Source: Corynebacterium frankenforstense
GTDB lineage: Bacteria > Actinomycetota > Actinomycetes > Mycobacteriales > Mycobacteriaceae
Direction: 5' to 3'
DNA: 64,000 bases
Assembly (NCBI RefSeq): GCF_030211955.1
Contig: NZ_JASODI010000015.1
Span: 1 to 64,000 of the forward strand
Under the pieces are notes generated by a model, which was not told the DNA's origin, did no database searches, and saw only the letters and a program-made list of their open reading frames with translations. A program made the translations under genes and the position numbers. This document shows, one piece after another, positions 16,701 to 26,229 of this stretch (positions within the stretch are counted from its first letter, which is position 1; each line of letters opens with the position of its first letter).

Positions 16701-19700
16701 CGGCGAAGCGCTGCTCGGCGGCCGGCCGGGCCGCGGACTCTGCGATGCGGCGCAGCAGGGCGGGGTTCTCGCCGCCGTTGTCGGCCCACCAGTTGGCCTG
16801 GGCGGCGACGGTGGCGCCGGTGCCGGCGAAGCGGGCGAGGATCTGCTCCTCGTCAGTGTCCTGGGCAGCGGCGGCGGAGCCGTCGCTGCCGGCGGCATTC
16901 TTGTTGTCGGTGGCGGCGTCCTTGTTCCCGGTGGCGGCGGCGAAGCCGTCGTCACCGAGGGCGATGCGGGCGAGCTCCTCGCGGGCGGAGGCCCAGCGGT
17001 CGTCGAAGAGGACGGCGCGGTTGCCGTCGAAGGTCGGGGTGACCAGGCGCAGCCAGTCGGTGCCGAGCTCGGCCTCGACGGTGGCGGCCAGCGTGGCCGC
17101 CTCGGCGGCGCCCTCCCCGGCGGCCGCGAGCGCGGCGGCGGCCTCGTCGGCGTCGGTGTTGAGACCCAGCTGCTCGAGCACGCCGCGGGCGGCGGTCGCG
17201 AGCACGCCCTCCGCACCGGTGACGGTCTCGGCGAAGGCGTCGAGCGCGGCCGAGTCGACCACGGCCCCGCCGCCCTGGCCGCCGGCGGCGGCGCGGGAGA
17301 CGGAGACGCCGGCGCGGGCGGCGACGGCGGCCACCGCGGCGTCGACAAGCGCGGTGACCTCCTGCTTGGTGGAGGCGGAGGTGGGCACGGTGGTCAGCTC
17401 GCCGCCGCGGACGGACTCGCCCTCGCGGGAGCCGAGCAGGATCTCGGCCTCGACGTGGCCGACCCAGCTCTCGGGCAGGCCCCAGGAGCCGGTGACGGCC
17501 TCGCCGATCGCGGCGGGCTTCAGGCCGGCCGCACCGGTCAGGGTGCGCAGGCGGGAGTCGACGGCCTCGCCGAGGACGGAGCCGAAGGGGTGGTAGCCCG
17601 GTGCGGCGGTGCGCACGCGCTCGCGCAGCGTGGCGACGTCCGCGTCGGCCGCGCCGTCGATGGCGGGCACGCCCAGCTCACCGGACATGTCCATGAGCAG
17701 CTGGTTGCGGCGCGAGCTGACACCGTTGGTCAGCTCCTCGACGGTGTCGGAGTCGTTGATCTGGTCGAGGCGGATCTTGTTCTGGAACGCGAAGAGCACC
17801 ATGATCGCGTCGGCCGCGTCGAAGGGCAGCTCGGGCGCGTCGGCGGCGGAACCGCCGGCGGCCGGGGCGGTCGGGGCGGTCGGGGCGGCCGAACCGACCT
17901 CGGCGACCGCGGCCGGGGTGGGCGAGGCCTCGGCGGCCGGGGCGGGGACGGTCTCGGACTCGGAGGGCGCCTCGGGTGCGTCCTCTGGGCCGGTGGCGGC
18001 CGCGTCAGCGGCCGTCACGTCAGCGGCCGCCACGGGGGCGGACGCGACGTCGGAAAGCGTCACGGCGTCGTGGTCGCGCTCGACGTTGAAGACGGGCACG
18101 TGGCGGCCGAGGACGTCCATGGTGCGCTTGGCCATGTTCGCCAGCGTCGGGGAGGCGGCGAGGCCGACCTCGACGATCTGGTCGACGGAGTCCAGCAGCA
18201 GCTCCTGGGTCTCGATCCAGCGCACCGGGGAGGCGAACTGCCAGCTCAGCAGCTCGATGAGCAGCACGCGGGCGAGGTCGTTCGGGCTCAGCGAGTCCGC
18301 GGTGACCCCGGCGAGGCGCTCGGACGGGGCGACGGCGCGCACGGCGTCGAGGAAGTCGTCGGTCAGCTCGAAGGGGCGGGCGACGAGGTTCGGCACGTAG
18401 CGGCCGACCAGCGCCTTGAGGTTGATCTCGGTGGGCAGCAGCTCGTCGAGCTTCTCGGCGAAGGCGGCCACGCCCGGGCGCAGCACGGTGGAGTGGAACG
18501 GCACGTCGATGCCCGGGATGCGCACCAGGGCGCGCGGGTTGACGGCGTTGGCGGCCGCGGCCAGGGCGTCGAGCCCGGCGACGGTGCCGGCCACGGAGTA
18601 CTGCTGGCCGGGGATGTTGTAGTTGACGATCTCGAGGAACTCGCCGGTCTGCTCGGCGATCCGGTCGACGTAGCCCTGGACCTCGTCCGGGCCCACGCCG
18701 ATCATGTTCGGGCGCAGGGCGGCCAGGCCGTAGTTCGAGCGGCCGGTCTCGTCGCGCGGGACGAGTGAGCCCATCGCGGAGCCGCGCGAGTAGACGATGT
18801 CGATGACGCCCTCGAGTTCGAAGATGTCGCTGAGGCTGGCCAGGGCCGTGTACTCGCCGAGGGAGTGCCCGGCGTACATCACGCCCGGGCTGTCGGCCAC
18901 GGCGTCCTCGTCGCGCAGGCGCTCGGTCTCCGCGTAGGCGACGACGGCCAGCGCGACCTGGGTGAACTGGGTCAGGTTGAGCACGCCGGCGGGGTGGCGG
19001 AAGGTCCGCCCGCGCACGGTCAGCTCGGTCGGGTTGTCGTCGACGATGTGCCGGATGGAGAAGCCCAGCGCGGTGCGCGTGTGGCGGTCGGCGCGGCGCC
19101 AGATCTCGCGGGCGGCGGCGGAGGCCGAGCGGTCCGCCGCCCCCATGCCGGTGGCCTGCACGCCCTGACCGGGGTAGACGTAGGCGGTCTTCGGCTCGGC
19201 GAGCAGCGCCTGCCCGCGCGAGATGACGTCGCCGCCGATACGGCACGTGACCTCGAGGGCGGCGTGCAGCCCGGCGCGGCCGACGCGCTCGACGGTGATC
19301 TCGACCTCGTCGTTGAGCTGCACCATGCCGTACATGTTGTAGGTCCAGCCCTCGACGTGGCCGTGGCGGCCGGCGAGGTGCTGCGCGGTCGCGGAGAGCC
19401 ACATGCCGTGCACCAGCGGCGCGTCCAGGCCGACCAGGCGGGCGGCGTTCGCCGAGGTGTGGATCGGGTTGTAGTCGCCGGAGACCATCGCGAAGGCGGT
19501 CATGTTGCCCGGCGCGGTCACGGTCGCGCGGTCGACGAAGGAGCGCTGCCCGGAGCGGATGCCCGTGGCGGCCGGCGCGTCGCCGTACTCCGGCGCGGCC
19601 GGCGGCTGGGCGTGGCCGACGGCGCGGCCGCGGATGCAGAAGCGCTCGACCAGGGTGGCCACGAGCACACGTCCGCTTGCCGACGTCCCGTCGGTCGCCG

Positions 19701-22700
19701 TGGGCGCGCCCACGGCGCCGTCGGCGCCGACGCCGGCGTGCGCGACGTCGTCAATTTCACCGGCGTCCGCGAAGACGTCGAGGTCGACGCGCACGATGCG
19801 CCCGGAGGCGGACTCGTCGATGGAGGTGCAACGCGACTCGACGGTCAGGCGGCGGCCGGCGCCCGGGGCGGCGAGCTCGGCGAGCGGGCGACGCAGCTCG
19901 ACGGAGTGGTCGAAGTGCACGGCGTTGAGCAGGCCCTCGATGACGGGGTAGCCGTCGGCGAGCCGGCCGGTGCCCAGTGCGGTGTAGATGGCCGGCCAGC
20001 AGGGGCCGACGAGCACGTCGGGGGTGCCGGCCTCGACGCCGAGCGGGGCGCCGGTGACGGTGCTGTGCGCGCGCAGCAGGTGCTCCGGCAGGTGGAAGGA
20101 GTCGGTGACCAGGCCGTAGGGGGCGGACTCGGTGGTGGCACCCACGGTCGGCAGGGCGTCGACGGTGTCGCCGGCGGCGGAGGTGGAGCCCACGCCGGCG
20201 ACGCCGGCGAGCAGGGCGAAGACGCTCTCGGGCAGACGGGCGTCGCTGACCACGGGGGAGGCGCCGGTGTGCACGGCCGGGCCGAGGTCGAGCGGGATGT
20301 CGACGTTGCGCACGGCGTAGGGGCGCTCGGGCAGGTCGTCCCAGCGGGTCTCGGCGAGCACGCGCACGGTCCACTCGGTCTCGGAGTCGCCCGGGATGAG
20401 CTCGAAGGCGCCGGGGGCCAGGACGTGGGCCGGGTTGTCGATGAGGTGTCCGTGCCAGACGATCGTCGGCGAGGCGGTGATCAGCTCGCGGGCGTCGGCG
20501 GCGTCCTCGAGGCGGGCGAAGCGGGCGACCGGCTCGGCGTCGATGCGGCCGGCGGCGACCTGCTCGTAGCGGTCCAGGATGGCGGCGACGGGCTCGTCGA
20601 CGGTGGTGATCGCGCCGACGGAGACCGGACCGGGGATGGCGCGCACGGCGGAGGCCGGGTAGCGCTCGTCCTGGGACTGCCACAGGGAGTCCAGGCCGAA
20701 CCAGCGCTTGAGGTCACCATCGATGGCGGTGACCCAGGGCATAGGCTTGTGGTGCTTGCGGTTCAGTCCGACCCACCAGGCGGCGTCGCGGGCGGCCACG
20801 GCGGTCTCGGCGGCCTCCGGGTAGGCCTCCTTGAGGCGCGCGGCGGCGGCCGGGCCGTCCTCGACGGAGGCCAGGTCCGGGAAGAGAGTGGGGATCTCGC
20901 CGTGGTCGGCGGAGTTGAGGCGGGCCTCGACGCGGCGGACCAGGTCCAGGAAGCGGTCCGGCCAGGTCGGGTCGATCCACGGGAAGGCCAGGTCGACGAA
21001 GCGGTCGACCCACTCGGCGTAGGTCATCTCGTCGACGTCGCCGAAGTAGGGCTTGGAGGTCTTGGACAGCAGCTCGACGAGCTCCTCGCGGTGCTCCGCG
21101 TAGGAGTCCGAGTCCAGCTCGGTGATGCGGCGGGAGGCGGCGGCGAAGTCGTTGTCCAGCTCGTGCATGTCCGCCAGCAGGTGGGACTGGCCGGAGGTCA
21201 CGCCGCCGGCGCAGGCCAGGCGGCCGACCCAGCCCTCGTTCTCCTCGGGCGCGACGCCCGGGGTCTGGCGCAGCAGCTCCTTGACCTGCGGGGAGGTCTT
21301 GGCCTCGCGGGCGGTCATGGCAGCGGTGCCCACGAGCACGGCGTCGACCGGCATGGCCGGCAGGCCGTAGGCGGCCGACCAGGTGCCCAGCAGGTAGTCC
21401 GCGGCGCGCTCGGGGTCGCCGAGGCCCCCGCCGACGGCGAGGGTGACGTTCGGGCGGCGGCGGATCTCCGCGTAGGTGGCGCGCAGCATGTCGTCGAGGT
21501 TGACCCAGGAGTGGTGGCCGCCGGCGTGGCCGTCCTCGACCTGCATGATGATGGCGGTGTCCGGGTTGTCGTCGGCGATGGCCAGGGTGGCGCGGATCTG
21601 CACCGAGGTGCCCGGCTTGAAGGCGACGTAGGGGTAGCCGTCGGCGTGCAGCTGGGCGAGCAGCTCGCGGGCCTCCTCCGGCTCCGGGATGCCGGCGGAG
21701 ACGGTCACGCCGTTGATCGCGGCGCCGGCCGCGCGGGCTCGGGAGACGATGCGCTGCTGGCCGAACTGCAGGTTCCACAGGAATCGGTCGAAGTACATGG
21801 AGTTGAACTGGGCGGCGCGGCCCGGCTCGAGCTGGGCGATCAGGGCGTCCTTGTTGGCGGTGAAGACCTCCTCCGAGAACTGCCCGCCGCCGGCCATTTC
21901 GGCCCAGTGGCCGGCGTTGGCGGCCGCGGCGACGATGTCCGGGTCCACCGTGGTCGGCGTCATGCCGGCGAGGATGACGGGGGAGTAGCCGGTCAGCTTG
22001 GAGAAGCGGGTCTGCAGCTTGACTTCGCCGTCGGGCAGGCGGACCAGGCGCGGGACGAAGTCCTCCCAGGTCTCGGCCTGCGGGAGAGCGGTGCCCGGGG
22101 TGGCCAGGCGGTCGCGCTCGGCGGCGGAGCCGGCCGGGATGACGGGCACGCCGGTGCCGGCCAGCAGGTTCTCGGTCATCCGGGCCAGGCCGGTGTCGAG
22201 GCTGAGGACGTGGGTGACGCCCTTGGCACGCAGGTCCGCGACGCGTGCGGTCCAGTCGAAGTGATTGATGAAGATCTCGTTGACCAGCGCGGCGGCGTCG
22301 ACGTCGGCGTCCACGCCGCAACGGCGGGCCCACTCGATCGCGGTGGCGGCGGCCTCCGCGTTGACCGGGTTGTGGAAGGCGGCGGCGACAGGCAGCTCGT
22401 CGAAGCGCGGCTCCAGCGGGTCGCCGCCGGTCTCGCGCTCCTCGACGCGCCGGTTGTGCGCGGCGACGAGCTCCTCGAGGGCGCGGCGCACGGCCGCGAG
22501 GTCCTCCGGGGTGCCGGAGAGCACCTGGTGGGTGGGGCCGTTGACGACGGCCACCACGGCGGTGCGGTCGGCCGCATCGGCGGCCGACGCGACGTCGTCA
22601 AGCGGCAGCCCGCGCACGGACAGCATCCGGGAGCGGTTGTCGAAGGCGGTGGGGGCCGACAGCGCGGTGCCCATGAGCACGGCGAGGGCGAGCGCGGCCT

Positions 22701-23103
22701 CGGGGTGGCGGACGGCGGCGACGCCGAGGTCGCCCTGGGAGTGACCGGCGCACTCGGTGGCGGTCAGGTCCAGGCCGAGGTCGCGGAGGTGCTCGACGGC
22801 GGCGATCTGGCCGAGCACGATGCCCGGCACGGAGACGGCCGGCTGGGCGTCGGCGGGGCGTGCCGCGGCGGTCGCGTCCGGGCCGGTCAGTCCGGTGAGG
22901 CGCTCGAAGACGCCGGGCACGGTGCTGCCGATCTCGCGGGCCAGCGGCGCGGTGCGGGTGCGCACGCGGTCGATGAGGGCCTGCAGGCGCGGCGCGACGC
23001 CGGGCTGTGCGGCCGTGGTCGAGACGGCCAGCTGCCACGGGGAACCCTGGCCGGCGAAGATCAGGGCCGGGTGCTCCATGGACAGAAGGGGGGTGAGGGA
23101 CAT
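13720..23103 (-). CDS. fas: Type I fatty acid synthase (multidomain FAS-I)
   Basis: A single chain of about 3127 residues that builds fatty acids from acetyl- and malonyl-CoA, feeding membrane lipids and, where present, mycolates. Domains appear in the usual FAS-I order: acetyltransferase (GHSQG near residue 123), enoyl reductase ([12 protein letters not shown] near 373), dehydratase (DYNPIHTS near 1213), malonyl/palmitoyl transferase (GHSLGE near 1413), carrier protein (GVSSRRNQ near 1796), ketoreductase ([10 protein letters not shown] near 2141) and ketosynthase (ACATAAVS near 2758, with HDTSTNAN and LTGHAKGG later). No phosphopantetheinyl transferase domain is attached. GAAGGA precedes the chosen ATG at 23103. 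A palindromic element occupies residues about 1117-1142 in frame. The 3' end overlaps murB. Whether a second FAS-I exists elsewhere cannot be seen. Confidence 0.93.
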   Translation of the reverse strand: MSLTPLLSMEHPALIFAGQGSPWQLAVSTTAAQPGVAPRLQALIDRVRTRTAPLAREIGSTVPGVFERLTGLTGPDATAAARPADAQPAVSVPGIVLGQIAAVEHLRDLGLDLTATECAGHSQGDLGVAAVRHPEAALALAVLMGTALSAPTAFDNRSRMLSVRGLPLDDVASAADAADRTAVVAVVNGPTHQVLSGTPEDLAAVRRALEELVAAHNRRVEERETGGDPLEPRFDELPVAAAFHNPVNAEAAATAIEWARRCGVDADVDAAALVNEIFINHFDWTARVADLRAKGVTHVLSLDTGLARMTENLLAGTGVPVIPAGSAAERDRLATPGTALPQAETWEDFVPRLVRLPDGEVKLQTRFSKLTGYSPVILAGMTPTTVDPDIVAAAANAGHWAEMAGGGQFSEEVFTANKDALIAQLEPGRAAQFNSMYFDRFLWNLQFGQQRIVSRARAAGAAINGVTVSAGIPEPEEARELLAQLHADGYPYVAFKPGTSVQIRATLAIADDNPDTAIIMQVEDGHAGGHHSWVNLDDMLRATYAEIRRRPNVTLAVGGGLGDPERAADYLLGTWSAAYGLPAMPVDAVLVGTAAMTAREAKTSPQVKELLRQTPGVAPEENEGWVGRLACAGGVTSGQSHLLADMHELDNDFAAASRRITELDSDSYAEHREELVELLSKTSKPYFGDVDEMTYAEWVDRFVDLAFPWIDPTWPDRFLDLVRRVEARLNSADHGEIPTLFPDLASVEDGPAAAARLKEAYPEAAETAVAARDAAWWVGLNRKHHKPMPWVTAIDGDLKRWFGLDSLWQSQDERYPASAVRAIPGPVSVGAITTVDEPVAAILDRYEQVAAGRIDAEPVARFARLEDAADARELITASPTIVWHGHLIDNPAHVLAPGAFELIPGDSETEWTVRVLAETRWDDLPERPYAVRNVDIPLDLGPAVHTGASPVVSDARLPESVFALLAGVAGVGSTSAAGDTVDALPTVGATTESAPYGLVTDSFHLPEHLLRAHSTVTGAPLGVEAGTPDVLVGPCWPAIYTALGTGRLADGYPVIEGLLNAVHFDHSVELRRPLAELAAPGAGRRLTVESRCTSIDESASGRIVRVDLDVFADAGEIDDVAHAGVGADGAVGAPTATDGTSASGRVLVATLVERFCIRGRAVGHAQPPAAPEYGDAPAATGIRSGQRSFVDRATVTAPGNMTAFAMVSGDYNPIHTSANAARLVGLDAPLVHGMWLSATAQHLAGRHGHVEGWTYNMYGMVQLNDEVEITVERVGRAGLHAALEVTCRIGGDVISRGQALLAEPKTAYVYPGQGVQATGMGAADRSASAAAREIWRRADRHTRTALGFSIRHIVDDNPTELTVRGRTFRHPAGVLNLTQFTQVALAVVAYAETERLRDEDAVADSPGVMYAGHSLGEYTALASLSDIFELEGVIDIVYSRGSAMGSLVPRDETGRSNYGLAALRPNMIGVGPDEVQGYVDRIAEQTGEFLEIVNYNIPGQQYSVAGTVAGLDALAAAANAVNPRALVRIPGIDVPFHSTVLRPGVAAFAEKLDELLPTEINLKALVGRYVPNLVARPFELTDDFLDAVRAVAPSERLAGVTADSLSPNDLARVLLIELLSWQFASPVRWIETQELLLDSVDQIVEVGLAASPTLANMAKRTMDVLGRHVPVFNVERDHDAVTLSDVASAPVAAADVTAADAAATGPEDAPEAPSESETVPAPAAEASPTPAAVAEVGSAAPTAPTAPAAGGSAADAPELPFDAADAIMVLFAFQNKIRLDQINDSDTVEELTNGVSSRRNQLLMDMSGELGVPAIDGAADADVATLRERVRTAAPGYHPFGSVLGEAVDSRLRTLTGAAGLKPAAIGEAVTGSWGLPESWVGHVEAEILLGSREGESVRGGELTTVPTSASTKQEVTALVDAAVAAVAARAGVSVSRAAAGGQGGGAVVDSAALDAFAETVTGAEGVLATAARGVLEQLGLNTDADEAAAALAAAGEGAAEAATLAATVEAELGTDWLRLVTPTFDGNRAVLFDDRWASAREELARIALGDDGFAAATGNKDAATDNKNAAGSDGSAAAAQDTDEEQILARFAGTGATVAAQANWWADNGGENPALLRRIAESAARPAAEQRFADQIALVTGAAPGSIAADVVARLLGEGATVIMTSSRVPQARKEFARTLYARHAVNGAALWLVPANLSSYRDVDALIDWIGTEQVETQGNQATVIKPALVPTLAYPFAAPSVSGSLAEAGPAAENQARLLLWSVERTIAGLSLLAQDAVDTRCHVVLPGSPNRGMFGGDGAYGEVKAALDAICAKWSAEAGWPEGVTLAQARIGWVAGTNLMGGNDVLVPAARAHGIHVWSPEEISTELVGLADAETRRKAASAPVIADLTGGLGSAAISITELAAEAAASADANAANQADTATDAATATATSAGANAAGDKEPSITALPNSPRPVQPNGEGVQLGEVTQDLDDMVLMVGLGEVSSWGSGRTRTEAEYGIHRDGSVELTAAGVLELAWMTGLVHWAEDPTPGWYDAEGTAVPEEEIYERYRDEVVARSGIRALSDKFFLKDGGSVDVAEVFLDRDITFTVPTRAEAEDIAAADPAKTSVREADGEWEVTRHKGATARVPRRATLSRSVAGQMPDDFDPARWGVPASMIDAADRITVWNLVTAVDAFISSGFSPAELLRAVHPTDVASTQGTGIGGMESLHKVFVSRFLGEDRPSDILQEALPNIVAAHVMQDYVGGYGAMIHPVAACATAAVSVEEGVDKIRLHKADVVVAGGIDDVQVESLQGFGDMNATAETAKMTAKGIDPRFISRPNDRRRGGFLEAEGGGTVLLARGSVAAELGLPVLAVVGYAASHADGAHTSIPAPGLGALGAARGGENSTLARSLRELGLTPDDVRVVSKHDTSTNANDPNESELHALMWRTVGRDEGNPLFVVSQKSLTGHAKGGAALFQMGELVEILRSGRLPQNASLDCVDPEIGTKGGPLVWLRAPLDLGAGAVKAGVLTSLGFGHVAAVVVLAHPAVFEAALRTARGEQAARDWRKRATARLRAGVHRLEAGMIGRATLYEAPDARRLPEQAGHEAEIALLLDADTRLGADGVYPSSSTPTQTGSGTSVTPK
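19677..19754. repeat. Interspersed palindromic element inside fas
   Basis: Arms TTGCCGACGTCCCG (19677-19690) and GCGACGTCGTCAA (19742-19754) face each other, with a perfect 18-base palindrome CCGTGGGCGCGCCCACGG at 19698-19715 between them. The element is 78 bases, exactly 26 codons. It encodes an Ala/Gly/Val-rich loop just before the dehydratase domain. Confidence 0.72.
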
Positions 23104-23202
23104 GCTTATCCTTCGCGAATCGGCGGTCAGTGGTCGGCCGCAGCGGTCTGACGGCCCGTCTGGGCGGGCTGCTGGGCTGCACGTTTCTTTGGCCGAGGCA
23201 AC

Positions 23203-23231
23203 ATTATAGCGAGGATGGCTGATAATGTGAA
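23203..23231 (-). promoter_or_regulatory. fas promoter
   Basis: Read on the minus strand: -35 TTCACA (23231-23226), a 17-base spacer, and a perfect -10 TATAAT (23208-23203). This predicts a 5' untranslated region of roughly 90 bases before the ATG at 23103. It is the closest match to a consensus vegetative promoter in the window. Confidence 0.75.
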
Positions 23232-23234
23232 GAA

Positions 23235-23254
23235 ACACTCATGTTTGAGAGTGT
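23235..23254. promoter_or_regulatory. Inverted repeat upstream of the fas promoter
   Basis: ACACTC (23235-23240) and GAGTGT (23249-23254) form a perfect inverted repeat with an 8-base spacer, immediately upstream of the fas -35 box. The position suits an operator; FasR-type control of fas genes is known in corynebacteria, but this site is not shown to be FasR-bound. Confidence 0.4.
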
Positions 23255-23600
23255 CTCCGGTGGTGGGCGGTGCTAAATGTTTCTTCAGGCAATGTTACGT
23301 GTGCGTAGGTTAAGGCGGGGGTCTCGGGCTTGAGGCGAGGGTTTTGGGCGGAGTGGCTCTCGGGTCGGAGTGGTTGAGGTGGGGCGGTTCTGAGGCCGGA
23401 GTGGTTGAAGTGGAGGAGAGGTCGTTTTTGGGCCGGAGTGGCAGGTCGGAGTGGTTGGGGTGGGGGAAGGTCGTTCTTGGGTCGGGGCGGTTGAGGCGAG
23501 GGGGTGTTGTGGGGTGGGGTGCTGCCTCGTCGGGTGACGGGGTCGTCGGGGCGGGTGTCCTCTTTGGGGTCGCCGTGCACTGACCTGCGGGTTCGAAAAA
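23255..23600. other. G-rich repetitive spacer between fas and the HNH gene
   Basis: No gene is supported here. From about 23346 to 23500 the plus strand is strongly G/T-biased and built of imperfect copies of CGGAGTGGTTGAGGTGG (at about 23366, 23397 and 23447, with shorter variants) and of GGTCGTTTTTGGG / GGTCGTTCTTGGG. Several GGGG runs could support four-stranded DNA. Open frames on both strands here are repetitive Pro/Arg- or Gly/Val-rich and lack start signals. Confidence 0.6.
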
Positions 23601-23652
23601 GTTCGGGAATTTACCGAACATGATTGCGAATGTGTTCATGGTTCTGTATGCT
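23601..23652 (+). promoter_or_regulatory. Promoter and operator-like repeat for the HNH gene
   Basis: TTGCGA (23624-23629) and TATGCT (23647-23652) with a 17-base spacer form a good promoter. Just upstream, GTTCGG (23601-23606) and CCGAAC (23614-23619) are a perfect inverted repeat with a 7-base spacer, a plausible operator. The predicted 5' untranslated region is about 160 bases. Confidence 0.5.
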
Positions 23653-23819
23653 CAAGGGCGAACGGAAAATCTCGGGGGACGACGTTTCATCGGTTCGGTG
23701 ACGGGGCTCCGGGGCAAGGAAATATCGGCTTCTGAGTCGTTTTACTGCAGTGATCTGCGGTTCGGCGGGGTGGTGGCTGATCGGAGACTCTTTCGGTCCG
23801 GGAGAGGGGGTGTGTATCC

Positions 23820-26177
23820 ATGAATGACCGGGAAGCTGTCGCGGAAACGTCCAGGAGTTCGAATGTTCGGGGCGAAGATTCTGCGTCGACGCGACCGGGC
23901 TCGAAGGCGAACTCCGCCTCGGGTGCGGAAGCCGTGGCCGCGGCGCTGGATGCTGCCGCCGACGCCCTTGTCGCGCTGCCGGACCTGGTGACCCCGGACA
24001 TGAGCGCCGAGGACTTCGCCGCGATCGTTCCCGCGGTCGAACGCCTGGAGAAGGCGATGGGCTCCAAGGAGCTCGTCGACGAGGTCGTCGCCCACCTGGC
24101 GGGGATGCACCACGCCGGCGACATGGTCGGCTCGAACAAGGCCGAGCAGTTCCTGGTGCGCCGTCTGGGCCTGTCCCGCAAGGAGGCCTTCGACCGCATC
24201 CGGCGCGCGGAGATGACCTTCGGTGAGCCGCGCCCGCCCAGGGACGTCCCCTCCGGTTCGGTCGACGGTGCCGGCGATGGTTCGGGCGGTGATGACGGCC
24301 GGCCGCAGGATGAGCAGGATCAGCAGGGCGCGCAGGATCAGCAGGCCGGCCAGGACGGGTCCGACGGATCGGACGGCTCGGACACCCAGAGTGAGCGGCA
24401 GCGCCGCGAGGAAGAGAAACAGCGGAAGAGGCAGGAGGAGTGGGAGCGGCTGCAGGCCGAGCGGCGTGAGGCGGAGCGGCGTCGCGCCGCCGAGGAACGC
24501 GAGAAGGCCAGGAAGGAGGCGTACCGCAAGCGGGTGGCCGCGGAGAAGAAGGCCGTGATCGCCTCGGAGCTCGAGGAACTCCTGCCGACCGCCCGGCCCG
24601 GTTACGACCAACTGCTGCGCGAGGCTCTCGAGCAGGCGGATCGACGCGGGGTCGAGGACCTCCGCGACTGGGTGCGCCACCGGGTGCGTCGCGCGAACGC
24701 GCTGGCACGGGACCCGTTCGCGGCCCGGCGTCTGCGCAAGTTCTGGATCGGCAAGCCCGACGCGCACGGCGGTGCCCGCATCGGCGGGTATGTGCCGGGG
24801 GAGACGCTGGCGCTGATCGAGAGCCTGGTGTCGCCGGCGCGTCGCCCCGGCTTCGACTTCCCCGAGGGCGTCGAGATGGATGACGCGCGCACGCTGGACC
24901 AGCGCCGGGCCGACGCCCTGCACCAGGCGCTGCTGCACGCGGCCTCGTGTGACTCGAGGAAGCGCGGCGCGGCCTCCGTGGTGGTCTCCTTCACTGCCTC
25001 GGACCTCGACGACCTCTCCCCGGAGGAGCCGGCCGGTGGCGCCGGCCGGGACGCGGGGTCCGACGACGGTGGCCGGGTCGACGGCCCCGAGGGCGGCCCT
25101 GGCGGCGGTCCCGAGGGCAGCCCCGGTGGCGGCGGCGGAGGCTCCGGCGGAGGCCACGACGGCTCCGGCGGCGCGGCTGCCGCTCCGGGTGGGGCGGCGC
25201 CGCCGGGCAGAAGCCCTGCCGGCCCCGTCCACGACCTTCCGACCGACACCCGATCGCTCGCAGACATCACCGCGAGTGCCGGGCGCTCACCCGGAGGCCC
25301 CTTGAAGACGTACCCGACCAACACTCGTGCAGACCTCGACCTGTTCGCGGTGCTGCAGCTGCAGGCTGCCCGCCACGACATCATGGTGCTGCACAACAAG
25401 GACGGAAACCCGTTGATCGCGGGCCGGGCCTACCGTTCGGCTACCTTCATCCAGAAGGCTGCGCTGGTGGCCACCGAGCTGGTCTGCTCCTTCCCGGGGT
25501 GCACCCAGCGTGCCGAGGCGTGCGACGTCCACCACATCATCGCGTTCTTCCTCGCGGGGCGCACCGACATCGAGAACCTGACGCTGCGGTGCCGCACCCA
25601 CCACACGGACAACAACGACCGTCGGAACGCGAATCTCGCCAGGGGATGGGCGGCCCGCGGGTCGGACGGCCGGGTCGGGCAGAAGTGGCCCGGCTCCCCG
25701 GAGATCGAATACAACGAGACGGCCCAGGCACAACTCTCGGCCGGGGCGCGCATCCGTGCCCTCAACGCGGGCACGCAATCCGACGACCGGTCGAGCGACC
25801 GATCCGACGATGGAACCGGCGGTGAACCCGGCGGCCGACCTGACGAAACGACAGGTGCGCCACCCGGTCAGTCGGGAGCAGTGGGCCCGTCACCGGGTAC
25901 GCCGACCGAGGGGTCTGCCGGCCAATCGTCGGGGGAGCACGCCGCCGGCCAACCGTCGGACGAGGGGCCCACTGACCAGCCGTCGGGGGAGGAAGAGGAA
26001 CTGCTGGACGAACTGCGCGCCGAGCGTGACCGCGAGGCGTGGGCGCAGGCAGACGACGAGTGGGCGGTGGAACCCGACGGGCCCTTCGACGCCAACTACA
26101 GCGACGACGCCGCGGGCAGCGCCGGCCGAGACGATGACCCCGAAGACGGCGAACAGCCCTACCTCTTCTCCGCGTGA
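23820..26177 (+). CDS. HNH endonuclease family protein with DUF222-like N-terminus
   Basis: A 785-residue protein. The N-terminal part (about 40-130, and again 255-420) resembles the DUF222 region of actinobacterial HNH proteins. A charged coiled coil rich in Glu, Arg and Lys covers about residues 195-260. A Gly/Pro/Asp-rich linker follows (about 400-490). The HNH nuclease core begins near residue 557: CSFPGCTQRAEACDVHHII, then ENLTLRCRTHHTDNND, with the two Cys pairs and His residues expected for a metal-bound HNH site. An acidic disordered tail ends the protein. It is longer than usual for the family. Such proteins occur in many copies in these genomes and may be mobile or DNA-processing; the role here is unknown. 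Confidence 0.82.
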   Translation: MNDREAVAETSRSSNVRGEDSASTRPGSKANSASGAEAVAAALDAAADALVALPDLVTPDMSAEDFAAIVPAVERLEKAMGSKELVDEVVAHLAGMHHAGDMVGSNKAEQFLVRRLGLSRKEAFDRIRRAEMTFGEPRPPRDVPSGSVDGAGDGSGGDDGRPQDEQDQQGAQDQQAGQDGSDGSDGSDTQSERQRREEEKQRKRQEEWERLQAERREAERRRAAEEREKARKEAYRKRVAAEKKAVIASELEELLPTARPGYDQLLREALEQADRRGVEDLRDWVRHRVRRANALARDPFAARRLRKFWIGKPDAHGGARIGGYVPGETLALIESLVSPARRPGFDFPEGVEMDDARTLDQRRADALHQALLHAASCDSRKRGAASVVVSFTASDLDDLSPEEPAGGAGRDAGSDDGGRVDGPEGGPGGGPEGSPGGGGGGSGGGHDGSGGAAAAPGGAAPPGRSPAGPVHDLPTDTRSLADITASAGRSPGGPLKTYPTNTRADLDLFAVLQLQAARHDIMVLHNKDGNPLIAGRAYRSATFIQKAALVATELVCSFPGCTQRAEACDVHHIIAFFLAGRTDIENLTLRCRTHHTDNNDRRNANLARGWAARGSDGRVGQKWPGSPEIEYNETAQAQLSAGARIRALNAGTQSDDRSSDRSDDGTGGEPGGRPDETTGAPPGQSGAVGPSPGTPTEGSAGQSSGEHAAGQPSDEGPTDQPSGEEEELLDELRAERDREAWAQADDEWAVEPDGPFDANYSDDAAGSAGRDDDPEDGEQPYLFSA

Positions 26178-26229
26178 GCGGAGCGGGCAGGGCTGGCGGA
26201 GACCTGCGGGGCAGGCCTACCGGGGCTCG

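Noticed and set aside
12784..18768. A plus-strand open frame of nearly 2000 codons antisense to fas
   Set aside because: It is the shadow of the high-GC fas gene: composition is Gly/Arg/Val-rich, it has no recognisable domain, and the opposite strand encodes a clear FAS-I.
23239..23580. A 113-codon minus-strand Pro-rich open frame upstream of fas
   Set aside because: It follows the G-rich repeat array, overlaps the operator-like repeat upstream of the fas promoter, and has no ribosome binding site.
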